Positions 28,420 through 37,439 are shown, counted from the stretch's first letter. The stretch is DNA of 47,365 bases from Nitrosomonas sp. (GCF_019635155.1 NZ_JAHBZY010000022.1:1-47365); one strand, 5' to 3'. Numbers and translations: made by a program. Notes: generated by a model from the letters alone, not told the origin.

Positions 28420-28598
28420 AAGAAATCAGACAGAGAATATTAAGGCAGGCGCTTTAGAAAATCAGCATACTCGCTATTTAACAATTCGTTGGAATATACT
28501 GAAAGCGCGGTGGACTGTCAAACAAACAGCCGGGAATCAATAGCTTGTGAAGCGGTAAAATACTGGTGAATCAGTGCATTAAACCCCAAAAAACGCCT

Positions 28599-28874
28599 TC
28601 AGGGTTTTTGCCGGGCTTCCACTTTCTTTTTCCACGCGATCGTTCCGTATGTTCCCACATAGGCGCCGAGGAAAGCAGCGGCAATGTAGATTTTGTTCTC
28701 GACATAATTGGTGACGGTAAAAGCAGTCACCAAAATGATCATCGCCGACCAGAATGCCGCGGCATGCGCCCTTCTTTCTTCCACATCAATGAAATAGAGC
28801 GTCCAGCACACATCGGCAAGCGCCATTGCAATCATGATCAGAAAGAAGGTTACCCATGAGAACTCGAAATCCAT
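28599..28874 (-). CDS. Small membrane protein, hypothetical
   Basis: 91-residue protein starting MDFEFSWVTFFLIMIAMALA. Three hydrophobic segments can be drawn (about 5-27, 40-57 and 62-77) with a charged loop VEERRAHAA between the first two and a basic end KKKVEARQ. It is probably an inner-membrane protein. No family is recognised. It lies between the dapF-like gene and the ketosynthase gene on the same strand, but gaps of about 70 and 180 bp argue against tight coupling. The ATG at 28872-28874 gives the clean membrane N-terminus. Confidence 0.65.
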   Translation of the reverse strand: MDFEFSWVTFFLIMIAMALADVCWTLYFIDVEERRAHAAAFWSAMIILVTAFTVTNYVENKIYIAAAFLGAYVGTYGTIAWKKKVEARQKP

Positions 28875-28946
28875 AATAAGCCTATAAAAACAACAACAAT
28901 CAGAACACAGCAACCAAGCTGATTGCTGCGTCAATACGAGCAGTGA

Positions 28947-29783
28947 TTATAATCCTTGCCACGCATAATTGCGCGGCCAAAAATCGAACGGCACGATCGG
29001 TTTCAGATGCGTCGCCGCGGCAAAACCGATTACTTTTCCTTGATACCGGGTTGGCCCGCAAATCGCCAATCCTCCTTTGTCTTCCCGCACCCGCAAGCTG
29101 CCACCGAGCGAATGAGTGCGAAGCGGCAATGCCGTTCCAAATACTTTGGATGCTACGTAAGCGCTGGCGGCGCTACCGGTGCCGCAACTCAGGGTGAGAT
29201 CTTCCACGCCGACCTCAAACGTACGCACCGCAATACCATCATCCGTATGCCAAATAAAGTTAACATTAACACCTTCCGGGTGACCCAGATACTCGCACAG
29301 CGATTTGTCTTCCCGCAACGCTTTACCCACCGCTCTGGCCGATTCCAAATCAATTTCGGAATCGATCACGACAACATGCGGTACACCGGTATAGGCATAA
29401 AAGATATTTGTATCGATTTGCTGAAAATCCCGTGCATCACCAAGATTTACTTCAACCAACTCCTGCTCGACAACAACCTCTTTTGCACCGTCTCCGGTAA
29501 TGATCGTAAATACATCATCCGACACGTAATGATCACGAAAATACCGAGTCGCGCAACGCAAACCATTTCCGCACATGGTTTCCTCGGTACCATCGCGATC
29601 AAAAATTTTCATGGTCAATCGATCGTGCATCTGATCGACAAACAAAATGCCATCGGTGTCGTGCTGTTCGGCTAATGCGGACGATATCTGCGCACGATTA
29701 AACCCTTCCAGCGGTGTTCTCATTTCATCAATTACTAGAAAGGAGTTACCGCAGCCATCCATTTTTGTCGCTTTGATTCTCAT
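28947..29783 (-). CDS. DapF-like amino-acid epimerase/racemase
   Basis: 278-residue cofactor-independent epimerase of the diaminopimelate epimerase family. Both catalytic cysteines are present: Cys71 in MCGNGLRC and Cys200 in SCGTGSAA. Two positions that bind diaminopimelate in classical DapF differ. The GNPH motif reads GVPH (Val134), and the ERG motif before the second cysteine reads EVG (Val191). The substrate may therefore not be diaminopimelate; the related CntK histidine racemases are a precedent. It lies downstream of a GNAT and a Ddl-like ligase gene on the same strand, 57 bp after the GNAT stop. A true dapF elsewhere in the genome would support a distinct role. The alternative is an unusual but genuine DapF. 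Confidence 0.8.
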   Translation of the reverse strand: MRIKATKMDGCGNSFLVIDEMRTPLEGFNRAQISSALAEQHDTDGILFVDQMHDRLTMKIFDRDGTEETMCGNGLRCATRYFRDHYVSDDVFTIITGDGAKEVVVEQELVEVNLGDARDFQQIDTNIFYAYTGVPHVVVIDSEIDLESARAVGKALREDKSLCEYLGHPEGVNVNFIWHTDDGIAVRTFEVGVEDLTLSCGTGSAASAYVASKVFGTALPLRTHSLGGSLRVREDKGGLAICGPTRYQGKVIGFAAATHLKPIVPFDFWPRNYAWQGL

Positions 29784-29840
29784 ATCGATCCCCTGATTGT
29801 TAATTTAATAGCTGTACGTGCTGTCAATCCAGGGCGGCTG

Positions 29841-30287
29841 CTAAGGATTGAAGCCCACCCGTCTGGTCAAATGTGCTTGTGCAACCCCAGAAATAAACTC
29901 ATCTTGAACAATACCTGTCAAAACGAAACCGTTCTTAAGATAAAAACATAAACTATCGTTGGCGTCGGCATCGGTTATCACATTCAGAATCCTGCCACCT
30001 TGTTTCTGAATCTCACTAAAAACCCGGTCGACCAGTTGAGAACCATAGCCTTTGTTGCGATAACTCTTATCCACAGCGATAACCATCAGTTGATAAGTAT
30101 TCACTGTCTTTTTAGCAACAACGTAGCCAACCGGTTTGCTGTCTTCTATCGCATAGAACCCAAAATACTTTCCTTTCTCAATACCTTCCAGTTCCTCATG
30201 AATATCCGGTTGATACATCGAACCAATATCTTGCAAAGCAATCTTTTCAAGCTCTAGAGATATGTCTTTGGTAATCGCAGTAATCAT
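29841..30287 (-). CDS. GNAT family N-acetyltransferase
   Basis: About 148-residue acetyl-CoA-dependent transferase. Motif A for acetyl-CoA binding is MVIAVDKSYRNKGYGSQLVD (R-N-K-G-Y-G), and GRILNVITDADANDSLCFYL with KNGF is the usual C-terminal half. The ATG at 30287 is given, but an in-frame TTG at 30305 overlaps the stop of the upstream ATP-grasp gene by four bases and would allow coupled translation. Neither has a strong ribosome binding site. It sits between a peptide-ligase-like gene and an epimerase-like gene, so it may acetylate the shared small product. Confidence 0.85.
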   Translation of the reverse strand: MITAITKDISLELEKIALQDIGSMYQPDIHEELEGIEKGKYFGFYAIEDSKPVGYVVAKKTVNTYQLMVIAVDKSYRNKGYGSQLVDRVFSEIQKQGGRILNVITDADANDSLCFYLKNGFVLTGIVQDEFISGVAQAHLTRRVGFNP

Positions 30288-30301
30288 ATTTTTGAGTAGA
30301 T

Positions 30302-31390
30302 TCAATAAGATCCAAGTAAGTTATAAACACGCCCCTGGTGTGAAACCACACCTGCTTTTGTAGCTTTCGCCAGCGCAGTTGCCGACAATTCATCCAACAC
30401 ATTGGTTTTTCCATTGAAACAGTTCGGGAATCGAGGTTTAAGCCTTTGCACCGCGGCATGAAGAATCAAAGCAATCATGTCACCGTGCTCTATCCCGGCA
30501 TACCGGCACATAGTGGTCAAATCCGCTTCGGTAGGGTGCAAACCCGGAATGACGTTGGCTTCGAGAAAATACAACTGTCCGTCACGCTCACGGAAATCCA
30601 TGCGGTTATAATCACGCACTTCCAGCGATTCATGGGCAGCAATGGCAAGTTTTGCAAAATTGATTGCTTTGTCACTCCATGGAAGCCTCGTAATGTAAGG
30701 GTTCTCTATGTTTTTAACATGGGGATCCCGAACCTGAGGTTGTCCGGGGATTTTTGCAAAATCAATCTCCAGGATCGGTAACACATTATTCCCGATGATA
30801 CCGATGGTATATTCGAGTCCCGGCAGAAACTCTTCCACTAATGCCGGTTGGTTGAATTGGCAATGGATTACTTTCACTGCATCATTGAGTTCCTCGGTAT
30901 TGTGCACTTTGCTTTTTTGACTAATCCCGATGCTGGTACCCTCGCTATAGGGTTTAACCATCAGCGGAAACGATAAACTCTGCAACCGATCACCAGGTTT
31001 CATCAATTGAAATTTCGCTGTTGGTACCCCGTCGTACGCGACAATTCTCTTGGCGGTCGCCTTATCCATTTTATTAATGAAGGTTTTCGGGCTGCTACCG
31101 GAATATGGAATATGCAGATGTTCACAAAAAAACGGCACGATGGCTTCGCGTAACTCTTGTTCCTCCAAACCTTCGGTGTTATTAAACACAAGATCGATAT
31201 GATCCTTTCTTTTCTCAAGCTGATGATAAATATCAGGACCTACATCAATCAGCTCAACATCCGCACCGGCTCGTTCCAATGCTGCGGTAATCGCGGCAAT
31301 GGTTGATGGACTCTCAAATTCACCATAGCGCGGATCTTCCATATCAGGCTTTCTGACATTGCAGGTATAAGCGATATTGAGTTTATTCAT
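30302..31390 (-). CDS. D-Ala-D-Ala ligase-like ATP-grasp protein
   Basis: 362-residue ATP-grasp ligase related to D-alanine-D-alanine ligase. Visible elements are the glycine loop region MVKPYSEGTSIGIS with Lys146, VEEFLPGLEYTIGI (Glu186/187), Asp265 in YNRMDFRERDG, and Glu277-Asn279 in FLEANVIPGLHP, the magnesium site. Ddl has NTxPGMT where this reads NVIPGLHP, and a C-terminal tail of about 50 residues is extra. It probably joins amino acids or related compounds in an ATP-dependent way. It is the first of three co-directional genes (ligase, GNAT, DapF-like). The product is unknown. Confidence 0.82.
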   Translation of the reverse strand: MNKLNIAYTCNVRKPDMEDPRYGEFESPSTIAAITAALERAGADVELIDVGPDIYHQLEKRKDHIDLVFNNTEGLEEQELREAIVPFFCEHLHIPYSGSSPKTFINKMDKATAKRIVAYDGVPTAKFQLMKPGDRLQSLSFPLMVKPYSEGTSIGISQKSKVHNTEELNDAVKVIHCQFNQPALVEEFLPGLEYTIGIIGNNVLPILEIDFAKIPGQPQVRDPHVKNIENPYITRLPWSDKAINFAKLAIAAHESLEVRDYNRMDFRERDGQLYFLEANVIPGLHPTEADLTTMCRYAGIEHGDMIALILHAAVQRLKPRFPNCFNGKTNVLDELSATALAKATKAGVVSHQGRVYNLLGSY

Positions 31391-31884
31391 AGTTAAATTG
31401 CCGCAATATCCCGAAACACCAGGTTACCGATAACTGTGAACCTGCTTTGTGCATTGCTTTGGAAATTTAAAACCATAGAACAAATCATTTCTGGCATCCC
31501 GAAGGTCAAGTAACAGGTTGCCTATTAACGTTGCCTCAATGAAATGGTTTACAGGAAAAAATTGATGATTGAACCGCTTTGAAAAACGCCTACCTTTGAA
31601 GACACAAACCTAAACACCCACCACACAATTCCAAACCGACCGGTGAAAGTCATTCGCATCACCTAGTCGATAATAATCAATTCCATAGAATGGTCGATCA
31701 ATGGTTCTATAGAAAAATAAAATTTTTATTTAATTATTAAAACAATGACATAAACTACATATATCGCATGCTGTGATAAAAGTCACAATAGTCTGGAATT
31801 AAGTTGGCAGTAGAATATTGTCTTACTTAGGAAAAATATCACGGTGATTTAAAAATAAGCTTGCATTAAAGTGGAGAATTTATT
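31391..31884. other. Divergent intergenic region
   Basis: About 490 bp between the Ddl-like gene and a divergent lipoprotein gene, AT-rich toward the right. It contains an AT-rich palindrome (AAATAAAA-TTTTTATTT near 31715), TTCTATAGAA near 31705, and a CRP-type site at 31772-31787. No coding frame looks real. Confidence 0.5.
31772..31787. promoter_or_regulatory. CRP/FNR-family binding site
   Basis: TGTGA-TAAAAG-TCACA matches exactly the half-sites and 6-bp spacing of the CRP consensus. It lies 98 bp upstream of the lipoprotein start at 31885 and about 380 bp from the divergent Ddl-like gene. It probably regulates the lipoprotein gene. Which CRP/FNR-family protein binds is not known. Confidence 0.6.
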
Positions 31885-32802
31885 ATGCATTACCGGTCGC
31901 AATTAACACTGCTGCAATCATTCGTTTCCGCTCTTGCAATCACAATGACTATTGGCTGTAGTACCGATAGCAATCCCAAAATGAACACACCCGAAGCACC
32001 AGGAAATAGCCAATCAACCGATACTAAATCGACTCAAAATGGTGAATCAATGAAATTCTCTCCCAATCCCCCCGAAGGCTGGCTCTGGTCACATGATATC
32101 AATCCGATGCATATCAATGACGCTGAGATCCCGGGAATGCACATGACCCGGCTCGCTGCTTACGGCAGTAACAATGATCGGCGCTTCGCCGCCATCATCT
32201 ATCGCATTGCAAATGTTGAAAGTCTCTATTTACCGGAGCTTGCCGCTGCCGAGCTCGATGCGAAAATTGCAGCGAGCGGCGCCCGGCCGGTGTCTGTCAC
32301 CGCAGGTGTGGTCAACGGTGAAATTCGCTTCACACTGGTTTTGCACAAAGGACCTGGTACTGAGTCGAAAGTGTATGTCAATCTGGATGAAACCGCATTC
32401 AAGCAGCTAGCAGTCGATGGACATCGCATTACCGACTTCACTACCTATATAGCCGATGGTATTCGAAAATATGCGGCAATCGTTGAAGCACGCCCCGGGC
32501 CTTCGGTCGTATTCACACATTTCACCGTCAAGGAATTGGATGCGCAATTGCGCAAACACAAGGTCACGCCGATACGTATCCGCGGATATTACGAAGGGGA
32601 TACGCGATACTTTTCCGCAGTTGCAGAGCAACTAAACGTCGGTGATTGGAATTGGTATGATGAGATTAATGCTGATAAGGTCGCCAATAAACTTGATTCC
32701 AATCATGGCTATCCTTTTGATCTGGATGCGTATCGCCAGCCAGGTACTGAGTACGGCGTATATTACACGGTGATCATGTATCACGATCCCAATGACTATT
32801 AG
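31885..32802 (+). CDS. Lipoprotein with bacterial tandem-repeat domains
   Basis: 305-residue predicted lipoprotein. A signal peptide ends in the lipobox TIGC with Cys25, followed by a low-complexity Ser/Thr/Pro linker (about 26-60). The rest shows two copies of an internally repeated pattern (RRFAAIIYR...MHMTRLAAYGSNND and TRYFSAVAEQLNVGDWNW), like the bacterial tandem repeat domain 1 family of exported proteins. Function unknown. An AGTGGAG ribosome binding site precedes the ATG, and a CRP-type site lies upstream. Its stop overlaps the convergent SGNH hydrolase gene by four bases. Confidence 0.72.
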   Translation: MHYRSQLTLLQSFVSALAITMTIGCSTDSNPKMNTPEAPGNSQSTDTKSTQNGESMKFSPNPPEGWLWSHDINPMHINDAEIPGMHMTRLAAYGSNNDRRFAAIIYRIANVESLYLPELAAAELDAKIAASGARPVSVTAGVVNGEIRFTLVLHKGPGTESKVYVNLDETAFKQLAVDGHRITDFTTYIADGIRKYAAIVEARPGPSVVFTHFTVKELDAQLRKHKVTPIRIRGYYEGDTRYFSAVAEQLNVGDWNWYDEINADKVANKLDSNHGYPFDLDAYRQPGTEYGVYYTVIMYHDPNDY

Positions 32803-33593
32803 TATTTAAAAACTCTTGAACCATCTATCAGCAGCCCGCTGGGTTGCGGACAAACAATCTCCCGTCCCAAAATCGTTTTGGATGCAAATGTCGCTCGCTG
32901 CTGCCAGAAACGCAAAGACATTCGGTTATCATCATGAGATTCGGATTTACGATCCACGCTTGAAAGTCCACTCAGAACACTGCGGTAATAATCTGACCTT
33001 TGTCCATATCTCACATGAATACCATCAGCACCAAACCAGCGGGGTTCCGATTCAATCAACTTGAATTGATAACGTGCCGCCATCTCAATCAATCCGGCGT
33101 GGATCGTTCGCGCACGGCTGACTGTTTCAACTCTGGAGAGCCGGCAGAAAGGATAAAAAAGATTACGAAAGAATATGTAACGCCGCTCGGCCAAACCCTC
33201 GATTGATGCCATCGGTAAGTTGGTCATGACGATCTGTGCCGAATGATTATGTAATTGCCTAACGCACCATTCCACGGCCAGTAAAATTTTTGCTGATGGC
33301 GCTTCGTACATAATATCGTTACCGATATCGGTCAGCAACGCAACCGCCGGCTTCTTTTCCGAAACTTCCAATTGCCGCCATAGTCCGCAATCGGCAATTC
33401 CCGGCAAGCCGCGGAACAGCATTTCACTATCAACACTATAGGCCCGCCCATGCCCAACTGCAGCGAAAATTTCCCCGGGTTCGCTTAATTGCAGTTGCAA
33501 ACTTTGAATAACGAGACGCAATGACAACGTCAGGTTACTGGCGCCGAGCAAGATCATCCGATTGCTTAATGCGGGAAATGATTCACTACTCAT
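32799..33593 (-). CDS. SGNH/GDSL-type hydrolase
   Basis: 264-residue SGNH-like hydrolase. Block I is MILLGASNLTLSLRLV with the nucleophile Ser in GASN. Gly and Asn blocks follow in TDIGNDIMYEAP, and the catalytic Asp-His pair appears in FGADGIHVRYG. No signal peptide, so it is probably cytoplasmic. Substrate could be an ester or acyl group. The ATG at 33593 is preferred to the TTG at 33617. It converges with the lipoprotein gene with a 4-bp overlap. Confidence 0.72.
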   Translation of the reverse strand: MSSESFPALSNRMILLGASNLTLSLRLVIQSLQLQLSEPGEIFAAVGHGRAYSVDSEMLFRGLPGIADCGLWRQLEVSEKKPAVALLTDIGNDIMYEAPSAKILLAVEWCVRQLHNHSAQIVMTNLPMASIEGLAERRYIFFRNLFYPFCRLSRVETVSRARTIHAGLIEMAARYQFKLIESEPRWFGADGIHVRYGQRSDYYRSVLSGLSSVDRKSESHDDNRMSLRFWQQRATFASKTILGREIVCPQPSGLLIDGSRVFKY

Positions 33594-33934
33594 TTTTTCT
33601 TCAGTTTGCGGATTCAATTAAGTGAATGGTTCCAGATTCATCAATAACACACCCAACAATACACCTTAGCCCGGTAACATCGCCACTACCCGCAATAAAC
33701 AATCCACATGACGTCTACACTTAACATACTGACATTTCGTTTGACATTACAACTGAAAAAGCGTAGCGTCAAATTACAATAGCGTTGAAAAATATCAAAT
33801 TTCTATTGTATTAAACTCTTTCAAGCATAGCATCGGTTAAGAAAGTGTTTCCATGGATATGCCCGTTTTTTGGTAAAAGACTTGATTGCACGTCGCCCAA
33901 GTCCGGTTATCAACTCTCGCAATAGGAGGAAATC
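33594..33934. other. Intergenic region
   Basis: About 340 bp without a gene. TTGACA occurs near 33740 but lacks a good -10 partner. The strong ribosome binding site ATAGGAGGAAATC ends just before 33935. Confidence 0.45.
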
Positions 33935-34333
33935 ATGGTAATGAAAATAACTGAACGCTGCGAACTTTCAAAATTGATCAAAGCAATCATATTGTTGGTG
34001 ATTGTTTTATACACACTCGCTTCATCCGCAAGTTTCGCAAACTGGTATCCGAAATGTAACCAAATCGAAGTATATCCCGACATGTGCTGCTGGTCGGGCA
34101 CAGCGCCTGTATGCCTTGCAGGTTGTCCGTCTGGTTACAATAAAGAAAGAACGAGTAAGGATGCCGATGGCGATTTGTCGTATTGCACCGTGGGTACTCA
34201 TAAGCTTTGCTGTCCCAGCGGCCTTTCGGGAAAGAACGACAGTACTAAAACACTCTATGTTAATAACCTCAAACAAGGCAGTTTATGTCCAACCCCTCAT
34301 GAAGGAATTGCCGGCACTTATAAGATGTGGTGA
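33935..34333 (+). CDS. Cysteine-rich secreted protein
   Basis: 132-residue exported protein of unknown function. A signal peptide with hydrophobic IKAIILLVIVLYTLASSASF is likely cleaved after Ala35. The mature part has nine cysteines (41, 51, 52, 60, 64, 84, 92, 93, 118), including CCWSGTAPVCLAGCPSGYNK. The pattern GTAP-x-C-x3-C-P-x-G resembles a cysteine-rich domain I recall from small secreted proteins of animals; that link is from memory and unverified. Disulfide-rich folding in the periplasm or outside is likely. The start has a strong AGGAGG ribosome binding site. Confidence 0.72.
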   Translation: MVMKITERCELSKLIKAIILLVIVLYTLASSASFANWYPKCNQIEVYPDMCCWSGTAPVCLAGCPSGYNKERTSKDADGDLSYCTVGTHKLCCPSGLSGKNDSTKTLYVNNLKQGSLCPTPHEGIAGTYKMW

Positions 34334-34666
34334 ACATTTTGATTTCCATCTTTTGAGGATTTATTTGGCTTGACTGTTAATATTCTGCGTTTGTGAAATT
34401 CTGAGTAGTTTTTCAAAATTCGACTACTTTGCGGTTTCGCGAATTCAATTAAATCGGATGAACTGTAATCGCAGCTCATCCGATTGTTTTTTCTTTGGTG
34501 TCATGCTTTCTATAGCGCAAAACTTACCCTAGAAAGATGTGTCATTGTGAATTAAATGAAGAATCTTTGACAATCAATACGATAAATTTCCCGCTGCGCC
34601 CCTGGCATGTTCATTATCCAAAGCTTCATCCAATAATCCCCCCGTAATTCCCTGTTCCAATCTGAC
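34334..34666. other. Intergenic region before the TonB receptor gene
   Basis: About 330 bp. It holds the terminator at 34452-34492, listed separately. No Fur box or riboswitch core could be recognised upstream of the receptor gene. Confidence 0.5.
34452..34492 (+). terminator. Rho-independent terminator
   Basis: AATCGGATGA (34452-34461) pairs perfectly with TCATCCGATT (34476-34485). The stem is followed by GTTTTTT. The hairpin can extend inward through CTG/CAG. It ends the transcript of the cysteine-rich gene, 118 bp after its stop. Confidence 0.9.
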
Positions 34667-36817
34667 ATGACGTCACGCCGGATTGAAGTGGTACACTGCG
34701 CCATGTTTTTTATTCCTGCCACTTATTTCTGCTTAACCCCATACCGCATTCGCCGGGTGATTCATCATGTCATGATCTTAGTTAGTTCTATTGCGGGCAT
34801 AATGCCCGCTTGGGCGCAAAAACCGGAAATTACGCAATCTATCCTTCTAAACCCGATCAGCATCACTGCTACGCGTAGCGAGCGCTCACCAGAACAAATT
34901 CCAAACAGCATCACGCAAATCCAGCGCGATACGCAGCAAGGTTATCAACCCGGCGCAACGCTGGACGAGTTTGCGCGTGGCACCCCCGGTGTTTTTTTTC
35001 AAAATCAATATAACTTTACACAAGATCTGCGCATCGCGATTCGCGGCTTTGGTGCGCGTTCCGCATTTGGCGTGCGCGGAATACAGTTGCGCGTCGATGG
35101 CATTCCGGCAACCTTGCCGGATGGTCAAACACAATTGGATTCGATCGATCCTTCGTTGATCGAACGCATGGACATCGTACGCGGACCATCGGCGGCATTA
35201 TATGGCAACGCATCCGGCGGGTTAATCGATATCACGACACGGGAAGCACCGAATGAAAAGTTCGCCATCATACCGCGTCAAGTATTTGGAGTATTCGGTT
35301 ATACCAAATCAGAGCTATTCATGGGCGGACGACAAAGCAGATTCGGTTATAGTTTCTATGGCTCGCACCTGCAGCAAGATGGTTGGCGCAACCACAGCGC
35401 AATGCAAAATACCTTTTCGCAAGCCAAGCTTAATTTCCAAATCAATCACAATTCCGATTTGATGCTGGTATTTCGAGAATTTTATTCACCACTTTCGAAA
35501 GATCCCGGTGCGCTGACTTATACCGAAATGCAGACGAATCCTCGGCAAGCATCGTTACGTAACGTGCAATACAACGCCGGTGAAGAAATCCGCCAAGAGG
35601 AAATGGGCATCCGATTTCGCCAGCGACCCGCTGCCGGTAAAGAATTCACTATAACCACATACATGCTGCACCGCGATTTTCAAAGCCGCCAACCGTTTTT
35701 CGATGGTGGACAAGTGCAATTTGATCGCCTGGTCGGCGGTATGATGGCGCAATTTGTCAATGATCATCAATTGCTCAACCGTCCTAACCGTTTTTTGATG
35801 GGCGTTGATTACGGTATTCAAAATGACGATCGACAACGTTTCAACAACAATCTCGGTGTACGCAGTGCGTTAAACTTGAGTCAAATCGAACGCGTGCAAA
35901 GCATCGGTCCGTTTGTCCGCAACGAATGGAATATTGCTGATAAGTTGGACTTGGTCGTTGGCGGTCGCTGGGATTGGCTGCGCTATCAGGTCAAAGACCA
36001 ATTCAAGCAAGACGGCAACGACACCGGTTCGCGCACAGTTTCGCAAGGCAGCGGCTCCGCCGGCTTGGTATACCACGTCACCGAACAACACCAACTGTAC
36101 GCGCATGTCGCATCGGTCTTTGAAGCACCCACCACCACCGAATTACTTAACAATCCTGGAGGCCGCGGTGGCTTTAATCCTCATTTGAGCCCGCAAACCT
36201 CACTCAGCAATGAACTGGGTTTTCGCGGAAATATCGCCGGATTCCAATATGATACCGCCGCATTTTTTATAAAAACTTGGGACGAAATTACACCCTTTGA
36301 GTTATCGGCTTCGCCAGGCCGGGCATTTTTTCGCAATGCCGGTCAATCGCGCCGGATCGGCGTGGAAACACGGTTGGCAACACCGGAATGGAAAGGTTTG
36401 CGCGGCGAAGTCAGTTACACGTTCTCAGATTTTGAATTTGAAAAATACACCGTCAACGATGCCAATCTGAAAGGTCATATTTTTCCGGGAATTCCCCGAC
36501 ATCGCTGGGAAGGGTTGCTACGCTATTCACACTCACTTGGTTTCTTCGGGCAATTGCACATACACCGCGTCGGTGAATTTTACGTCAACGACGTCAATAC
36601 TGCGACCAATCCGGCATATACCTTGGGACAGTTACTGGCGGGATGGGAATTGCGCCGCAATAACTTTGAAAGCTCAATCTTTTTGGGCGTTAACAACCTG
36701 TTCGATACTCAATATAACGCCAATACCCGTATCAATGCCGCATTGGGACGATATTACGAACCCGGACCGCCACTCAATCTGTTTGGCGGCGTGCGAGTGA
36801 GGATCGTAGTGTTTTAG
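34667..36817 (+). CDS. TonB-dependent outer-membrane receptor
   Basis: 716-residue outer-membrane receptor, probably for an iron chelate. After a signal region ending AGIMPAWAQ comes a TonB-box-like LLNPISITATRSE. The plug domain follows, with LDEFARGTPGVFFQ, IRGFGARSAFGVRGIQLRVD and DIVRGPSAALYGNASGGLID. The C-terminal beta barrel ends in Phe (GGVRVRIVVF), as required for outer-membrane assembly. The N-terminus is uncertain: the ATG at 34667 gives an unusually long leader, and an ATG at 34703 would give a shorter one. No regulator or sigma-factor gene lies next to it. The substrate cannot be assigned. Confidence 0.9.
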   Translation: MTSRRIEVVHCAMFFIPATYFCLTPYRIRRVIHHVMILVSSIAGIMPAWAQKPEITQSILLNPISITATRSERSPEQIPNSITQIQRDTQQGYQPGATLDEFARGTPGVFFQNQYNFTQDLRIAIRGFGARSAFGVRGIQLRVDGIPATLPDGQTQLDSIDPSLIERMDIVRGPSAALYGNASGGLIDITTREAPNEKFAIIPRQVFGVFGYTKSELFMGGRQSRFGYSFYGSHLQQDGWRNHSAMQNTFSQAKLNFQINHNSDLMLVFREFYSPLSKDPGALTYTEMQTNPRQASLRNVQYNAGEEIRQEEMGIRFRQRPAAGKEFTITTYMLHRDFQSRQPFFDGGQVQFDRLVGGMMAQFVNDHQLLNRPNRFLMGVDYGIQNDDRQRFNNNLGVRSALNLSQIERVQSIGPFVRNEWNIADKLDLVVGGRWDWLRYQVKDQFKQDGNDTGSRTVSQGSGSAGLVYHVTEQHQLYAHVASVFEAPTTTELLNNPGGRGGFNPHLSPQTSLSNELGFRGNIAGFQYDTAAFFIKTWDEITPFELSASPGRAFFRNAGQSRRIGVETRLATPEWKGLRGEVSYTFSDFEFEKYTVNDANLKGHIFPGIPRHRWEGLLRYSHSLGFFGQLHIHRVGEFYVNDVNTATNPAYTLGQLLAGWELRRNNFESSIFLGVNNLFDTQYNANTRINAALGRYYEPGPPLNLFGGVRVRIVVF

Positions 36818-37000
36818 TCGACCGGTCGCTCGGAAAGCCGCTCTTATTCATAAATCCGTCCCGGATTAATTCCTGTTAGTGTCAGATTTATGCTATAAGG
36901 AAAAATATAGTACGAAATATCCTATATTCTTATAGCCTTCGCTTTCGATAATATGGGATGTTTTCTTTGATAATTCTTCAATTAGCGAAGAGGTGAAATA

Positions 37001-37357
37001 ATGGAATTAACACGACGAACAGTCTTCATCGCTATAAGCGTTTTAACTTTTCTTTTTAGTTTCCCGGTGATCGCATCCAATGCCAATCAACATATGACGG
37101 AAGCTATAGAACACGCAGAAACTGCGCAAATTCACGGCAAAGCAGGCCACACAAGCACATTACTGGAATATGCACAAAAAAGTCTTACGCATGCTAAAGC
37201 TGCTGAAAAAGAATATGCCGAAGCGCATCAGCATATCAGTGAAGCCATCAAGCATTTGGAAGAAGCGATTACACACGCAAAACAGAATCATGCAGAGAAA
37301 GCAACCCAACAAATGGTGGAAGCTTTGAAACACATGCGACATTCTGCCGCAGAGTAA
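37001..37357 (+). CDS. smbP: Small metal-binding protein SmbP-like
   Basis: 118-residue periplasmic metal-binding protein similar to SmbP of Nitrosomonas europaea, which binds copper and other metals. A signal peptide (about 1-26, VFIAISVLTFLFSFPVIASN) precedes a helical repeat region with 12 His in about 90 residues. Spacing is of the type H-M-T-E-A-I-E-H-A-E and I-K-H-L-E-E-A-I-T-H-A. The His and Glu repeats form a two-helix bundle in the known member. The ribosome binding site AGAGGTG precedes the ATG. It may buffer copper near the ammonia-oxidation machinery. This gene is the main clue to the host genus. Confidence 0.88.
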   Translation: MELTRRTVFIAISVLTFLFSFPVIASNANQHMTEAIEHAETAQIHGKAGHTSTLLEYAQKSLTHAKAAEKEYAEAHQHISEAIKHLEEAITHAKQNHAEKATQQMVEALKHMRHSAAE

Positions 37358-37439
37358 AGTGGCAAGCAACCGAAAAAATTTATTAAGAATGACGTTTGTA
37401 ACTCGATGCCATCCTTTCTCATATCAAGTGCAATCTTTA

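Noticed and set aside
28956-29675. 239-codon plus-strand open frame
   Set aside because: It is antisense to the dapF-like gene, has no family signature and no ribosome binding site.
34334-34666. Riboswitch or Fur box upstream of the TonB-dependent receptor
   Set aside because: No recognisable cobalamin core or inverted Fur repeat was found; only a terminator of the previous gene.
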